DNA of 64,000 bases, taken from contig CAXIDF010000010.1 of the NCBI GenBank assembly GCA_964022665.1, positions 62,001 through 126,000 of the forward strand. Reading direction: 5' to 3'. The notes under the pieces were generated by a model. That model was not told the origin of the DNA. It did no database searches and was given only the letters and a program-made list of their open reading frames with translations. Positions 18,631 through 27,191 of the stretch are shown here, in pieces. The stretch comes from Haliea sp964022665 (GTDB lineage Bacteria > Pseudomonadota > Gammaproteobacteria > Pseudomonadales > Halieaceae). Position 1 is the stretch's first letter. Each line of letters opens with the position of its first letter. The position numbers and the translations under genes are program-made.

Positions 18631-19173
18631 ATGAATATCCGCCGTATCCACCACGTGGCCTATCGCTGCAACGATACCCGGGAAACCGTGGAGTTCTACC
18701 AGCGCGCCCTGAACATGCAGCTGGTGCTGGCAATCGCCGAGGATCAGGTGCCGTCCACGCAAGAGCCCGATCCGTACATGCATGTGTTTCTTGATGCCGG
18801 CATGGGCAATGTGCTGGCCTTCTTCGAGCTGCCGAATTCGCCCCCGATGGGGCGCGACGGCAACACGCCGGAATGGGTGCAGCACATCGCGTTCGAACTG
18901 GACAGCGAGGAGGCGCTGCTCGCGGCCAAGCGGGAGCTGGAGGAGCAGGGTATTGCGGTGCTGGGCCCCACGCATCACGGTATTTTTCGCTCCCTTTATT
19001 TCTTTGACCCGAATGGCCATCGCCTGGAGCTTGCGGTCAATATCGCACAGCCGGGCGATCTCGCGCGCCTGCATGCAGTGGCCCCGGAGATGATCGAGGA
19101 GTGGTCCCGCACGCGTCGGGCACCGCGTCATGCCGCCTGGCTACACCAACGCGATTCTGGAGAAAGCACATGA
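18631..19173 (+). CDS. VOC-superfamily (glyoxalase/dioxygenase-fold) protein
   Basis: Protein of 180 residues with a single VOC repeat pair: RRIHHVAYRCNDTRETVEFY at the start, WVQHIAFELD in the middle, and SLYFFDPNGHRLELA, with likely metal ligands H, H and E. Start ATG 18631 follows AAGGAGG. It lies 10 nt after hppD and its stop overlaps the next start (ATGA), so it belongs to the hppD operon. It could be a ring-cleavage dioxygenase or an isomerase acting on the same route. It is not homogentisate dioxygenase, which is a cupin. Confidence 0.85.
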   Translation: MNIRRIHHVAYRCNDTRETVEFYQRALNMQLVLAIAEDQVPSTQEPDPYMHVFLDAGMGNVLAFFELPNSPPMGRDGNTPEWVQHIAFELDSEEALLAAKRELEEQGIAVLGPTHHGIFRSLYFFDPNGHRLELAVNIAQPGDLARLHAVAPEMIEEWSRTRRAPRHAAWLHQRDSGEST

Positions 19174-20171
19174 AACTGGCCTCTTTGCGCGCGGGCCGCG
19201 ACGGCGCCCTCGTGGTTGTGTCGCGGGATCTGCAACGCTTCCTTGCAGCAGAGATGACCCTGCAGCAGGCGCTGGATGATTGGCCAGCGCAGGAGCCTGG
19301 GCTCGCGGCGTTGTCGCAGCAGGTCAACGCAGGCGCGGGATCACCGTTTGTTCAGTCCGATTGTGCATCGCCGCTGCCGCGTGCCTATCAATGGGCGGAT
19401 GGTTCGGCCTATGTGAATCATGTGGAGCTGGTGCGCAGGGCGCGCGGTGCGGAGATGCCGGAGAGTTTCTGGAGCGACCCCTTGATGTACCAGGGCGGGT
19501 CAGACAGCTTTCTTGGCCCACGCGATCCCATTGTCATGGATGAGGTTGCCTGGGGTATCGATTTCGAAGGCGAAGTCGCGGTTATCACGGGGGATGTGCC
19601 CATGGGTGTGAGCGCGGCGCAGGCCGCCGGGGCGATCCGCCTGCTGATGCTGGTCAACGATGTGTCTTTGCGCAACCTGATCCCCGCGGAGCTGGGCAAA
19701 GGCTTCGGTTTCTTCCAGTCCAAGCCTTCCAGCGCGTTCAGCCCGGTGTGTGTGACGCCGGACGAGCTGGGCCCGGCCTGGGGCGGCGGTCGGCTGCACC
19801 TGCCGCTGAACATACACTTCAATGACGCATTGTTCGGACAGGCGAATGCCGGGGTCGACATGACCTTCGATTTCCCCACGCTGATCGCTCATGCGGCGAA
19901 AACCCGCCCGCTGGCTGCCGGCACGATTATCGGCTCTGGCACCGTATCCAACAAGGGTGCCGACGGATCACCGGGGCAACCGGTCACGGCGGGCGGGCTG
20001 GGTTACAGCTGCATTGCGGAGTTGCGCATGATCGAGACCCTGCGCGATGGCCAGCCTTCCACGGCGTTCATGCAGTTCGGTGACCGGGTGAGTATCGAGA
20101 TGGCAGACGCGGATGGCGCCTGTATTTTTGGCCGCATCGAGCAGCAGGTTGTGGCGCGTTCACGCAGCTGA
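19170..20171 (+). CDS. Fumarylacetoacetate hydrolase family protein
   Basis: FAH-family hydrolase of 333 residues that cleaves a carbon-carbon bond in 1,3-diketo acids. Metal-site features include VDEVAWGIDFEGEVAVI-like sequence (here MDEVAWGIDFEGE), the NDVSLRNLIP motif and the GSGTVSNKG glycine loop. Start ATG 19170 overlaps the preceding stop. In the tyrosine route the family member hydrolyses fumarylacetoacetate to fumarate and acetoacetate. Length and context fit that role, but fumarylpyruvate hydrolase activity is an alternative. Confidence 0.88.
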   Translation: MKLASLRAGRDGALVVVSRDLQRFLAAEMTLQQALDDWPAQEPGLAALSQQVNAGAGSPFVQSDCASPLPRAYQWADGSAYVNHVELVRRARGAEMPESFWSDPLMYQGGSDSFLGPRDPIVMDEVAWGIDFEGEVAVITGDVPMGVSAAQAAGAIRLLMLVNDVSLRNLIPAELGKGFGFFQSKPSSAFSPVCVTPDELGPAWGGGRLHLPLNIHFNDALFGQANAGVDMTFDFPTLIAHAAKTRPLAAGTIIGSGTVSNKGADGSPGQPVTAGGLGYSCIAELRMIETLRDGQPSTAFMQFGDRVSIEMADADGACIFGRIEQQVVARSRS

Positions 20172-20312
20172 TGGGGCGCCGCGGCTTCGTGCTGCGCTAG
20201 CGCAGCGGACTTGGTTCAACTATGCATAAAATAATGAGCGCGCATTAAAAGTTTGCTCCGCGGGCACGGCGGCTGCGTTAGTATGGCCCCTTGCATGGCT
20301 GAGGAGCAGGGT

Positions 20313-21185
20313 ATGAAATTCTGGCAAGCGCTGGTGTGGACTGAACCAGAGCAGCTGGTGCCGTTGGCACAGTTCGCCGAAGAGCTGGGGTTCCATGGGG
20401 TGTTCAATGCCGACCACGCCGTATTTCCCGAGGATGTGAAATCTCCCTACCCGTACGCGCAGAGCGGTGTGCCACCGATGACCGCGGATGCACCCTACCC
20501 GGACTGTTGGGTGAGTATTGCCTTCATGGCCGCCGCCACCCGCCGCCTGCATTTCACGACATCGATTTATGTGTTGCCGCTGCGCAATCCCTTTGAGGTG
20601 GCCAAGGCCACAGGCTCGCTGGATATTTTCAGTGGCGGCCGCTTTGCGCTGGGGGTTGGCGCGGGCTGGATGCAGGACGAGTTCGACATTTATGACGTTC
20701 CCTTTCGCCGGCGCGGTGAGCGCATGGATGAGATGATCGATGTGATGCACAAGCTCTGGCAGGGGGGCATGGTAGACCATGACGGCCCCCTGTTCCCGTT
20801 CCCGCGCCTGTGCATCGAGCCTGCCCCGGGGCACAACGTGCCCATCTATGTCGGCGGTGCCAACGAGGCGGCCCTGCGCCGTGCCGCGGTGCGTGGCGAC
20901 GGCTGGATTGGTGCGGGCAACCATCCGGACGAGGTGCCTGCGCTGATGGCGCGGCTGCGTGCACTGCGCGAGGCGGCCGGGCGCGCGGCCGAGCCCTTCG
21001 AGACCATTGTCGGGCTGACGACGCCGCTGGACGTTGCGACCTTGCAGCGTCTGGAAGAGGCGGGTATGACTTCGGCGGTAAACCTGCCTTTCAGTTTCGC
21101 ATTGGGCAAACATTCAACGCTCGACGCCAAGAAGCGTTTCATGGAGGACTTCGAGCGGCGCATCATGCGTCCGCTACGGGGTTGA
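20313..21185 (+). CDS. LLM-class flavin/F420-dependent oxidoreductase
   Basis: Luciferase-like monooxygenase family TIM-barrel oxidoreductase of 290 residues. Key segments are the N-terminal barrel (MKFWQALVWTEPEQLVPLAQ), FTTSIYVLPLRNPF, and SGGRFALGVGAGWMQDEF followed by the RRGERMDEMIDVM helix, which matches the Rv2161c-like subgroup often annotated as F420-dependent. Whether FMN or F420 is used is not decidable here. Start ATG 20313 follows GAGGAGCAGG. A perfect 16-bp inverted repeat (20191-20206) lies just after the FAH gene, upstream of this gene. Confidence 0.85.
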   Translation: MKFWQALVWTEPEQLVPLAQFAEELGFHGVFNADHAVFPEDVKSPYPYAQSGVPPMTADAPYPDCWVSIAFMAAATRRLHFTTSIYVLPLRNPFEVAKATGSLDIFSGGRFALGVGAGWMQDEFDIYDVPFRRRGERMDEMIDVMHKLWQGGMVDHDGPLFPFPRLCIEPAPGHNVPIYVGGANEAALRRAAVRGDGWIGAGNHPDEVPALMARLRALREAAGRAAEPFETIVGLTTPLDVATLQRLEEAGMTSAVNLPFSFALGKHSTLDAKKRFMEDFERRIMRPLRG

Positions 21186-21203
21186 ACAACGGAGAGGAAT
21201 GAC

Positions 21204-21680
21204 ATGTCAGAAGACCAGCGACTGCAGGCGCTCGGCCTGCCCCCGATTGACCAGATCGGTTTTGTAGTGAAAGACCTCGATGCCTGGATAGCCCGTTTCG
21301 ATCCAGTATTCGGCCCTTTTTCCCTGATGAATGGATCGGTAGAGGGCGCCGACTTCCGTGGCCGCCGCGAAGATGTGCAGCTGCGGTTGGGCTTTGGGCG
21401 CAGTGGGGACGTTGAAATCGAGCTGATTGAGTGGCAGTCGGGCGTCAGTCCGCACAGCGAATTCATCGAGTCCGGGCGCGAGGGTATGCATCACCTGCGC
21501 TTTCGCGTCGAGGATGCCGACCACTGGATTGAGAAGCTCGCCGCCATCGGGTACACACCGTTCTGGTACAAGCGCTGGAACAGCGATACGGTATTTGCCT
21601 ACCTGGAGAGCCCGGATTTTCCACTCTGCCTGGAGCTGCTGCAAATGCCGCAAGAGGGCGCGGGCGCGCCGCAGCCATAA
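21204..21680 (+). CDS. VOC-family protein, methylmalonyl-CoA-epimerase-like
   Basis: Small VOC-fold protein of 158 residues (IDQIGFVVKDLDAWIARF, EGMHHLRFRVEDADHWIEKL). Candidate metal ligands are the histidines in MHHLRF and a glutamate near LCLELLQM. It lies 18 nt after the LLM oxidoreductase and ends the catabolic cluster. The family includes epimerases, glyoxalases and ring-cleaving dioxygenases, so its role is open. Confidence 0.82.
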   Translation: MSEDQRLQALGLPPIDQIGFVVKDLDAWIARFDPVFGPFSLMNGSVEGADFRGRREDVQLRLGFGRSGDVEIELIEWQSGVSPHSEFIESGREGMHHLRFRVEDADHWIEKLAAIGYTPFWYKRWNSDTVFAYLESPDFPLCLELLQMPQEGAGAPQP

Positions 21681-21738
21681 CATGTGCCGCGGGGCGTATC
21701 GGGCGCGTTGAAACAGTGCTTTTTTCTCTGCGGGGCTG

Positions 21739-21767
21739 TTGACCGGGCGTGGCGGCGTACCTATAAT
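21739..21767 (+). promoter_or_regulatory. Strong sigma-70 promoter for the tRNA-fMet operon
   Basis: TTGACC (21739-21744), a 17-bp spacer, and a perfect TATAAT (21762-21767), about 80 bp before tRNA-fMet. Only one base departs from the consensus hexamers. A G/C-rich start region fits a stable-RNA promoter. Confidence 0.8.
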
Positions 21768-21849
21768 GCACAGCCTCGAATTTGGGCCGGTAAAGTTGGT
21801 TAGGCCCAGTATGAAGTGCCAAGGGGCCTTCAGGTCGAGGAAGTTTTGA

Positions 21850-21926
<77 letters not shown>

Positions 21927-21969
21927 ACATACGTGTCGTCCGCTCCGAATTGGCGGCACGTTTCGTCAA

Positions 21970-21991
21970 AGCCCCTTCTTGGGGCTTTTTC
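21970..21991 (+). terminator. Terminator/attenuator between tRNA-fMet and rimP
   Basis: AGCCCC and GGGGCT form a 6-bp stem with the loop TTCTT, followed by five T. Partial termination here would separate tRNA output from the rimP-nusA-infB message. Confidence 0.75.
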
Positions 21992-22055
21992 GTATCTGCG
22001 AAAAATGCAGGCGTTTTTTGCAAGCGTAACCGCCAGTGGCGGAAATGGAGTCGGA

Positions 22056-22550
22056 TTGACGGCCAGGCAACAGGAACTGCAGGCACTGCTGGAACCCACA
22101 GTGGTCGCCCTCGGCTTTGACCTCTGGGGCATCGAGTATGCTGCCCAGGGCAAGCACAGTGTGCTGCGCGTCTTCATTGACGCCCAGTCGGGTGTGACTG
22201 TGGACGACTGCGCCGCGGTGAGTGCGCAGGTCAGTGCCGTGCTGGATGTCGAGGACCCTATCACCGGTGAATATACCCTGGAGGTGTCTTCGCCCGGTGT
22301 CGACCGCCTGCTGTTTCGCCTGGAACAGTTTCCACCGTTCTTTGGCGAATGGATTGAGGTGCGTTTGCGCAGGCCCTTCGAGGGGCGGCGCAACTTCAAA
22401 GGCATTTTGCAAAGTATTGAAGGCGATGAGGTTGTGGTGCGTGTTGACGACCACGAGTACCTGCTGCCCTATAGCGCCGTGGACAAGGCGCGTGTTCATC
22501 CCCGCATCGAGGGTGCGGCCAGCGTAACTGACGAGGCTACGAATGACTAA
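22056..22550 (+). CDS. rimP: Ribosome maturation factor RimP
   Basis: Needed for 30S subunit maturation. It contains the core VTVDDCAAVSAQVSAVLDVEDPI and the LEVSSPGVDR segment. I chose the TTG at 22056 (164 residues, starting LTARQQELQALLEP) because GGAAATGGAG lies 6 nt upstream and the length fits the family. ATG 22005 is in frame but lacks an RBS. The stop overlaps the nusA start. Confidence 0.93.
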   Translation: MTARQQELQALLEPTVVALGFDLWGIEYAAQGKHSVLRVFIDAQSGVTVDDCAAVSAQVSAVLDVEDPITGEYTLEVSSPGVDRLLFRLEQFPPFFGEWIEVRLRRPFEGRRNFKGILQSIEGDEVVVRVDDHEYLLPYSAVDKARVHPRIEGAASVTDEATND

Positions 22551-24036
22551 AGAGATCCTGATGGTGGCTGAGGCCGTCTCGAATGAAAAAGGCGTGTCCG
22601 AGGACATCATTTTCGAGGCGATCGAGCTGGCGCTGGCAACAGCGACCAAGAAGCGCTACGACGAGGATGCCGATATCGAGGTGACGATCGACCGCAAGAC
22701 GGGCGACTACGTTACTGTGCGTCGCTGGCTTGTGGTCCCCGATGATGAAATGGCGCTGCTGGGCACACAGTTCACCACCGAGGAAGCGATAGAGAAGGAG
22801 CCGAGCCTCAAGCCCGGCGACATCTACGAGGAATCGGTGGACAACGTAGGCTTCGGGCGCATTGCCGCACAGACCGCCAAACAGGTGATCGTGCAGCGTG
22901 TGCGCGACGCCGAGCGTGCGCAAGTCGTTGAGCTGTATCTTGAGCGCGTGGGCGAGCTGGTTGCCGGCACCGTGAAGAAAGTCACGCGCGACAATGTGAT
23001 TGTCGACCTCGGGAGCAATGCCGAGGGCCTGTTGCCCCGCGACCAGTTGGTGGGTCGCGAGACGTTCCGTGTCAACGACCGGGTGCGTGCCATCCTGCGC
23101 GAGATCAGCGCGGAGACGCGCGGACCGCAGCTGATGCTGAGCCGCTCCTGTCCGGAAATGCTCATCGAGCTGTTCAAGATTGAAGTGCCGGAAATTGCCG
23201 AAGAGGTAATCCAGATCAAGGCCGCTGCTCGCGACCCGGGTTCGCGCGCCAAGATTGCGGTGAAAACCAACGACCAGCGTATCGATCCGGTCGGGGCGTG
23301 TGTTGGTATGCGCGGCTCGCGTGTACAGGCGGTGTCCAACGAGCTGGACAATGAGCGTGTGGACATCATTCTCTGGGATGATAACCCGGCGCAACTGGTG
23401 ATCAACGCCATGTCGCCGGCCGAGGTCGAGTCCATCGTGGTCGATGAAGACAGCGGCACCATGGATGTGGCGGTTGCGGAAGACAACCTGGCGCAGGCCA
23501 TCGGCCGCTCCGGGCAGAACGTGCGACTGGCCAGCGAGCTGACCGGCTGGACCATCAACGTGATGAGCAACGAGGAAGCGGCCGAGAAGCACGAGGCGGA
23601 GGCCGGCGAAGTGATCCAGATGTTCGTTGAGCAGCTGGATATCGACGAGGAAGTGGCCGAGATCCTGGTCGAGGAAGGCTTTACCACGCTGGAAGAGGTG
23701 GCCTATGTGCCACTGGAAGAAATGACCGCCGTGGACGGCTTCGATGAAGAAATCGCCGAGGAATTGCGGGCGCGCGCCAAGGATGCGCTGCTGACCCAGG
23801 CGATTGCCTCGGAAGAGCAGCTCGGTGCCAACGAGCCCGCTCAGGACCTGTTGGAGATGGACGGTATGGATCGTCACCTGGCCTTTGTGTTGGCCAGCCG
23901 TGGTGTGGTCACCATGGAGGATCTCGCGGAACAGGGTGTCGATGAATTGATGGACATTCCGGAAATGACCGAGGAGCGCGCAGGAGAGCTGATCATGACA
24001 GCGCGCGCACCCTGGTTTGCCGAGGAGAGTGAATAG
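22543..24036 (+). CDS. nusA: Transcription termination/antitermination factor NusA
   Basis: RNA polymerase-associated elongation factor acting in pausing, termination and antitermination. The 497 residues show the N-terminal polymerase-binding domain (MTKEILMVAEAVSNEKG), S1 domain, two KH domains (VGACVGMRGSRVQAV; LAQAIGRSGQNVRLAS) and two acidic C-terminal repeats typical of gammaproteobacteria. It overlaps rimP by 8 nt, implying coupling. Confidence 0.97.
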   Translation: MTKEILMVAEAVSNEKGVSEDIIFEAIELALATATKKRYDEDADIEVTIDRKTGDYVTVRRWLVVPDDEMALLGTQFTTEEAIEKEPSLKPGDIYEESVDNVGFGRIAAQTAKQVIVQRVRDAERAQVVELYLERVGELVAGTVKKVTRDNVIVDLGSNAEGLLPRDQLVGRETFRVNDRVRAILREISAETRGPQLMLSRSCPEMLIELFKIEVPEIAEEVIQIKAAARDPGSRAKIAVKTNDQRIDPVGACVGMRGSRVQAVSNELDNERVDIILWDDNPAQLVINAMSPAEVESIVVDEDSGTMDVAVAEDNLAQAIGRSGQNVRLASELTGWTINVMSNEEAAEKHEAEAGEVIQMFVEQLDIDEEVAEILVEEGFTTLEEVAYVPLEEMTAVDGFDEEIAEELRARAKDALLTQAIASEEQLGANEPAQDLLEMDGMDRHLAFVLASRGVVTMEDLAEQGVDELMDIPEMTEERAGELIMTARAPWFAEESE

Positions 24037-24096
24037 GCCAGTACAGGCGTTTTTACTCTAGGCATCAGGGTTTCACGGGATTAAGGAGAATTTTGC

Positions 24097-26778
24097 ATGG
24101 CGCAAGTGACAGTACAGCAGCTCGCGGAAACAGTGGGAGCGCCCGTTGACCGTCTGCTGACGCAGATGAAGGAAGCGGGTCTGCCTCACTCGGCTGCCGG
24201 TGAGGCCGTGTCGGAAGAAGACAAGCAGACGCTGCTCACCTTCCTGAAGCGCAGCCATGGTGAGTCCACCGCGGCGCCCAAGCGCATCACCCTGAAACGC
24301 AAGACGATCAGCACGTTGAGAACGTCAGGTTCACAGGGCAAGAAAACGGTGAACGTGGAAGTGCGCAAGAAACGCACCTACGTGAAGCGCGACGCCTCGG
24401 ACGCCGATTCGGAAATGCAGGACGCGGCCAAGCTGGAAGCCGCTGCGCTTGCAGAGGCCGAGCGACAGGCGGCGGAAGCGCGTGCTGCGGAAGAAGCGGA
24501 GGCGGCGGAAAAAGCAGCCCGCGAAGCGGCCGAGGCCGAGGAAGAAGCAGCCGTTGCTGCCGCCGCGGCATCCGTCCCCGAGCCAGAGCCTGAAGACGAG
24601 AAAGACCTGGACCCGGAGATTTTGCGGCAGCGTGCAGCCGAGCGGCGGATGGCGCGCGAGGCGGCGGAAGCCGAGGCGCGCAAAGCTGCCATGGAGGCAC
24701 GCAAGGCCGAGGAAGAGCGGGTCAAGACGGAAGCTACGGCAAAAGTGGAACGGGAAAAGGAAGCCGCAGCCAAGCGGCCCAAGCGCCTGCACGACGCGCC
24801 CGCGCCACAAACCGAAGAGCAGCGCAAGAAGGCGGCCCGTGGCCGGCTCGATCGCAGCTCTCCCGGTGGTCGCGGTAAGCAGCGTGGCCACAACCTGTCA
24901 TTGTCCGACCTGGAAGCAGCGGAATCCGGCATGATGCGCCGCCGCGGCGGGCGCAAGAAGATGCGTGGTGGTTCCCATGCGGAGCACGGTAAACACGGAT
25001 TCGAGATGCCTACAGAGAAAAGAGCCCACGAAGTCGAACTGGCCGACATGACCTCGGTCGGTGGCCTGGCGCAGCAGATGTCGGTGAAGGCCGGCGAAGT
25101 GATCAAGGAGCTGATGAAGCTCGGCGTCATGGCCACCATCAACCAGATGATCGACCAGGATACGGCGATCCTCGTGGTAGAGGAGATGGGGCACAAACCG
25201 AAGTTGATCAGCGCCGATGCGCTGGAAGAAAAGCTGGAAGAGACCCTGGCACAGCACGAGGGTACGCTGGAGCCGCGCGCCCCGGTGGTGACGGTGATGG
25301 GCCACGTAGACCACGGCAAGACTTCATTGCTCGACTACATTCGCAAGGCGAAAGTCGCTTCCGGTGAGGCGGGTGGTATCACCCAGCACATCGGTGCCTA
25401 CCACGTGGAAACTGGCCACGGCATGATCTCCTTCCTCGACACCCCCGGGCACGCGGCTTTTACCGCCATGCGCGCCCGCGGTGCGAAGAGCACGGATATC
25501 GTCATTCTGGTGGTGGCCGCCGATGACGGCGTCATGCCGCAGACCGAAGAAGCCGTGCAGCACGCCAAGGCTGCCAAGGTGCCCCTGATTGTCGCCATCA
25601 ACAAGATGGACAAGGAGGGCGCCGACCCCGACCGCGTCAAGAGTGAACTGGCGGCCCGCGAGGTGATTCCCGAGGACTGGGGCGGTGATACCCAGTTTAT
25701 CGAAGTGTCTGCACACACCGGCGACGGCGTTGATAACCTGCTGGACGCCGTGCTGCTGCAGGCCGAAGTACTTGAGCTGCAGGCACCGCGCGACGTACCC
25801 GCACAGGGCATCGTGATTGAGTCGCGCCTGGATAAAGGCCGCGGCCCGGTGGCTTCGCTGCTGATCCAGAGCGGCACCCTGCGCCAGGGTGACATAGTGC
25901 TGGCCGGGCTGCAGTATGGCCGCGTGCGCGCCATGCTGGATGAAAACGGCAAGAACATCAGCGAAGCTGGCCCCAGTATTCCGGTGGAGATCCTGGGCCT
26001 TGATGGCACGCCGGACGCCGGTGACCTGTTCGCGGTGGTTGAAAGCGAGAAGCGGGCGCGCGAAGTGGCCCAGTACCGCCAGGACAAGACACGCGACAGC
26101 AAGCTGCAGCGTCAGCAGGCGGCGAAGCTCGACAACATGTTCGAGAGCATGACAGCGGGCGAGAAGAAAACGCTCAACGTGGTGGTCAAGGCAGACGTGC
26201 GCGGCTCTCTGGAGGCCATCCAGACGGCGTTGCTGGACCTCGGCAACGAGGAAGTGCAAGTGAACATCGTCTCCGGTGGCGTCGGCGGCCTGGCGGAAAC
26301 CGATATCACCCTGGCGATCACCTCGAGTGCCGTGGTGTTTGGTTTCAACGTGCGTGCCGATGCCTCTGCGCGCCGCCTGGTGGAAAACGAGGGCGTGGAT
26401 CTGCGTTACTACAACGTGATCTACGATCTCATTGACGACGTGAAGCAGGCCCTGACCGGGATGCTGGCGCCGGAAATGCGCGAGGAAATTCTTGGCATCG
26501 CCGAGGTGCGCGACGTGTTCCGCTCGCCCAAATTCGGCGCCATTGCCGGTTGCATGGTGATCGAGGGCACGGTGTACCGTTCACGTCCCATCCGCGTGCT
26601 GCGCGACAACGTGGTGATCTACCAGGGTGAACTGGAATCCCTGCGCCGCTTCAAGGACGATGCCAGCGAAGTGCGCAACGGCATGGAGTGCGGTATCGGC
26701 GTCAAGAACTACAATGACGTCAAGCCGGGCGACCTGATTGAAGTATACGAAGTCAAGGAGTTTGCCCGCACCCTGTAG
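24097..26778 (+). CDS. infB: Translation initiation factor IF-2
   Basis: GTPase that brings fMet-tRNA to the 30S initiation complex. The 893 residues begin with an IF2-N domain (VTVQQLAETVGAPVDRLLTQ). A long Ala/Glu/Arg-rich, probably helical linker covers about residues 105-250. A second IF2-N domain precedes the G domain with G1 GHVDHGKT (about residue 401), DTPGH and NKMD, followed by domains II-IV. The AAGGAG RBS is 8 nt from ATG. It is in the nusA-infB-rbfA-truB operon. Confidence 0.98.
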   Translation: MAQVTVQQLAETVGAPVDRLLTQMKEAGLPHSAAGEAVSEEDKQTLLTFLKRSHGESTAAPKRITLKRKTISTLRTSGSQGKKTVNVEVRKKRTYVKRDASDADSEMQDAAKLEAAALAEAERQAAEARAAEEAEAAEKAAREAAEAEEEAAVAAAAASVPEPEPEDEKDLDPEILRQRAAERRMAREAAEAEARKAAMEARKAEEERVKTEATAKVEREKEAAAKRPKRLHDAPAPQTEEQRKKAARGRLDRSSPGGRGKQRGHNLSLSDLEAAESGMMRRRGGRKKMRGGSHAEHGKHGFEMPTEKRAHEVELADMTSVGGLAQQMSVKAGEVIKELMKLGVMATINQMIDQDTAILVVEEMGHKPKLISADALEEKLEETLAQHEGTLEPRAPVVTVMGHVDHGKTSLLDYIRKAKVASGEAGGITQHIGAYHVETGHGMISFLDTPGHAAFTAMRARGAKSTDIVILVVAADDGVMPQTEEAVQHAKAAKVPLIVAINKMDKEGADPDRVKSELAAREVIPEDWGGDTQFIEVSAHTGDGVDNLLDAVLLQAEVLELQAPRDVPAQGIVIESRLDKGRGPVASLLIQSGTLRQGDIVLAGLQYGRVRAMLDENGKNISEAGPSIPVEILGLDGTPDAGDLFAVVESEKRAREVAQYRQDKTRDSKLQRQQAAKLDNMFESMTAGEKKTLNVVVKADVRGSLEAIQTALLDLGNEEVQVNIVSGGVGGLAETDITLAITSSAVVFGFNVRADASARRLVENEGVDLRYYNVIYDLIDDVKQALTGMLAPEMREEILGIAEVRDVFRSPKFGAIAGCMVIEGTVYRSRPIRVLRDNVVIYQGELESLRRFKDDASEVRNGMECGIGVKNYNDVKPGDLIEVYEVKEFARTL

Positions 26779-26789
26779 GCGGCCCTGCT

Positions 26790-27191
26790 ATGGCAAAGGA
26801 ATACAGTCGTACCCAGCGCGTTGCAGACTACCTGCAACGCGAGCTGGCGCAACAGATCCAGCTCGAGTTGCGTGACCCGCGGATCGGTATGGTCAGCATC
26901 ACGGGCGTGGATGTCAGCCGCGACCTAGGGCATGCCAAGGTCTACTTTACGCGCCTCGGCAGCGATTGCGCCGACGAGGCGCGTGAGGCCGCGGAGGTGC
27001 TGAACAAGGCCGCAGGGTTCCTGCGCAGCCGGCTGTCCCGCGACAGTAATATGCGTAGCGTGCCGCAACTGCGTTTCTATTTTGATAGCAGCGTCGGCCG
27101 CGGACGTGATATGGAAGCGCTGATCCGGCGTGCCGGTGAGGCGGACCGGGAGTTGGGCCTGCGCGATGACGAGCCGGGCGAAGAGTCCTAG
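26790..27191 (+). CDS. rbfA: Ribosome-binding factor A
   Basis: KH-fold 30S maturation factor of 133 residues. Segments typical of the family are RTQRVADYLQRELAQQIQLEL, DPRIGMVSITGVDVSRDLGH, and LRSRLSRDSNMRSVPQLRFYFD. The start is 11 nt after infB, and its last base is shared with the truB GTG. Confidence 0.96.
   Translation: MAKEYSRTQRVADYLQRELAQQIQLELRDPRIGMVSITGVDVSRDLGHAKVYFTRLGSDCADEAREAAEVLNKAAGFLRSRLSRDSNMRSVPQLRFYFDSSVGRGRDMEALIRRAGEADRELGLRDDEPGEES

Noticed and set aside
18631..19173. Calling this VOC gene homogentisate dioxygenase
   Set aside because: Homogentisate dioxygenase is a cupin of about 430 residues. This is a 180-residue VOC-fold protein.
20191..20206. Perfect inverted repeat GCTGCGCTAGCGCAGC as terminator
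   Set aside because: There is no T run after it on either strand, so termination cannot be claimed. It is mentioned under the LLM oxidoreductase gene only.
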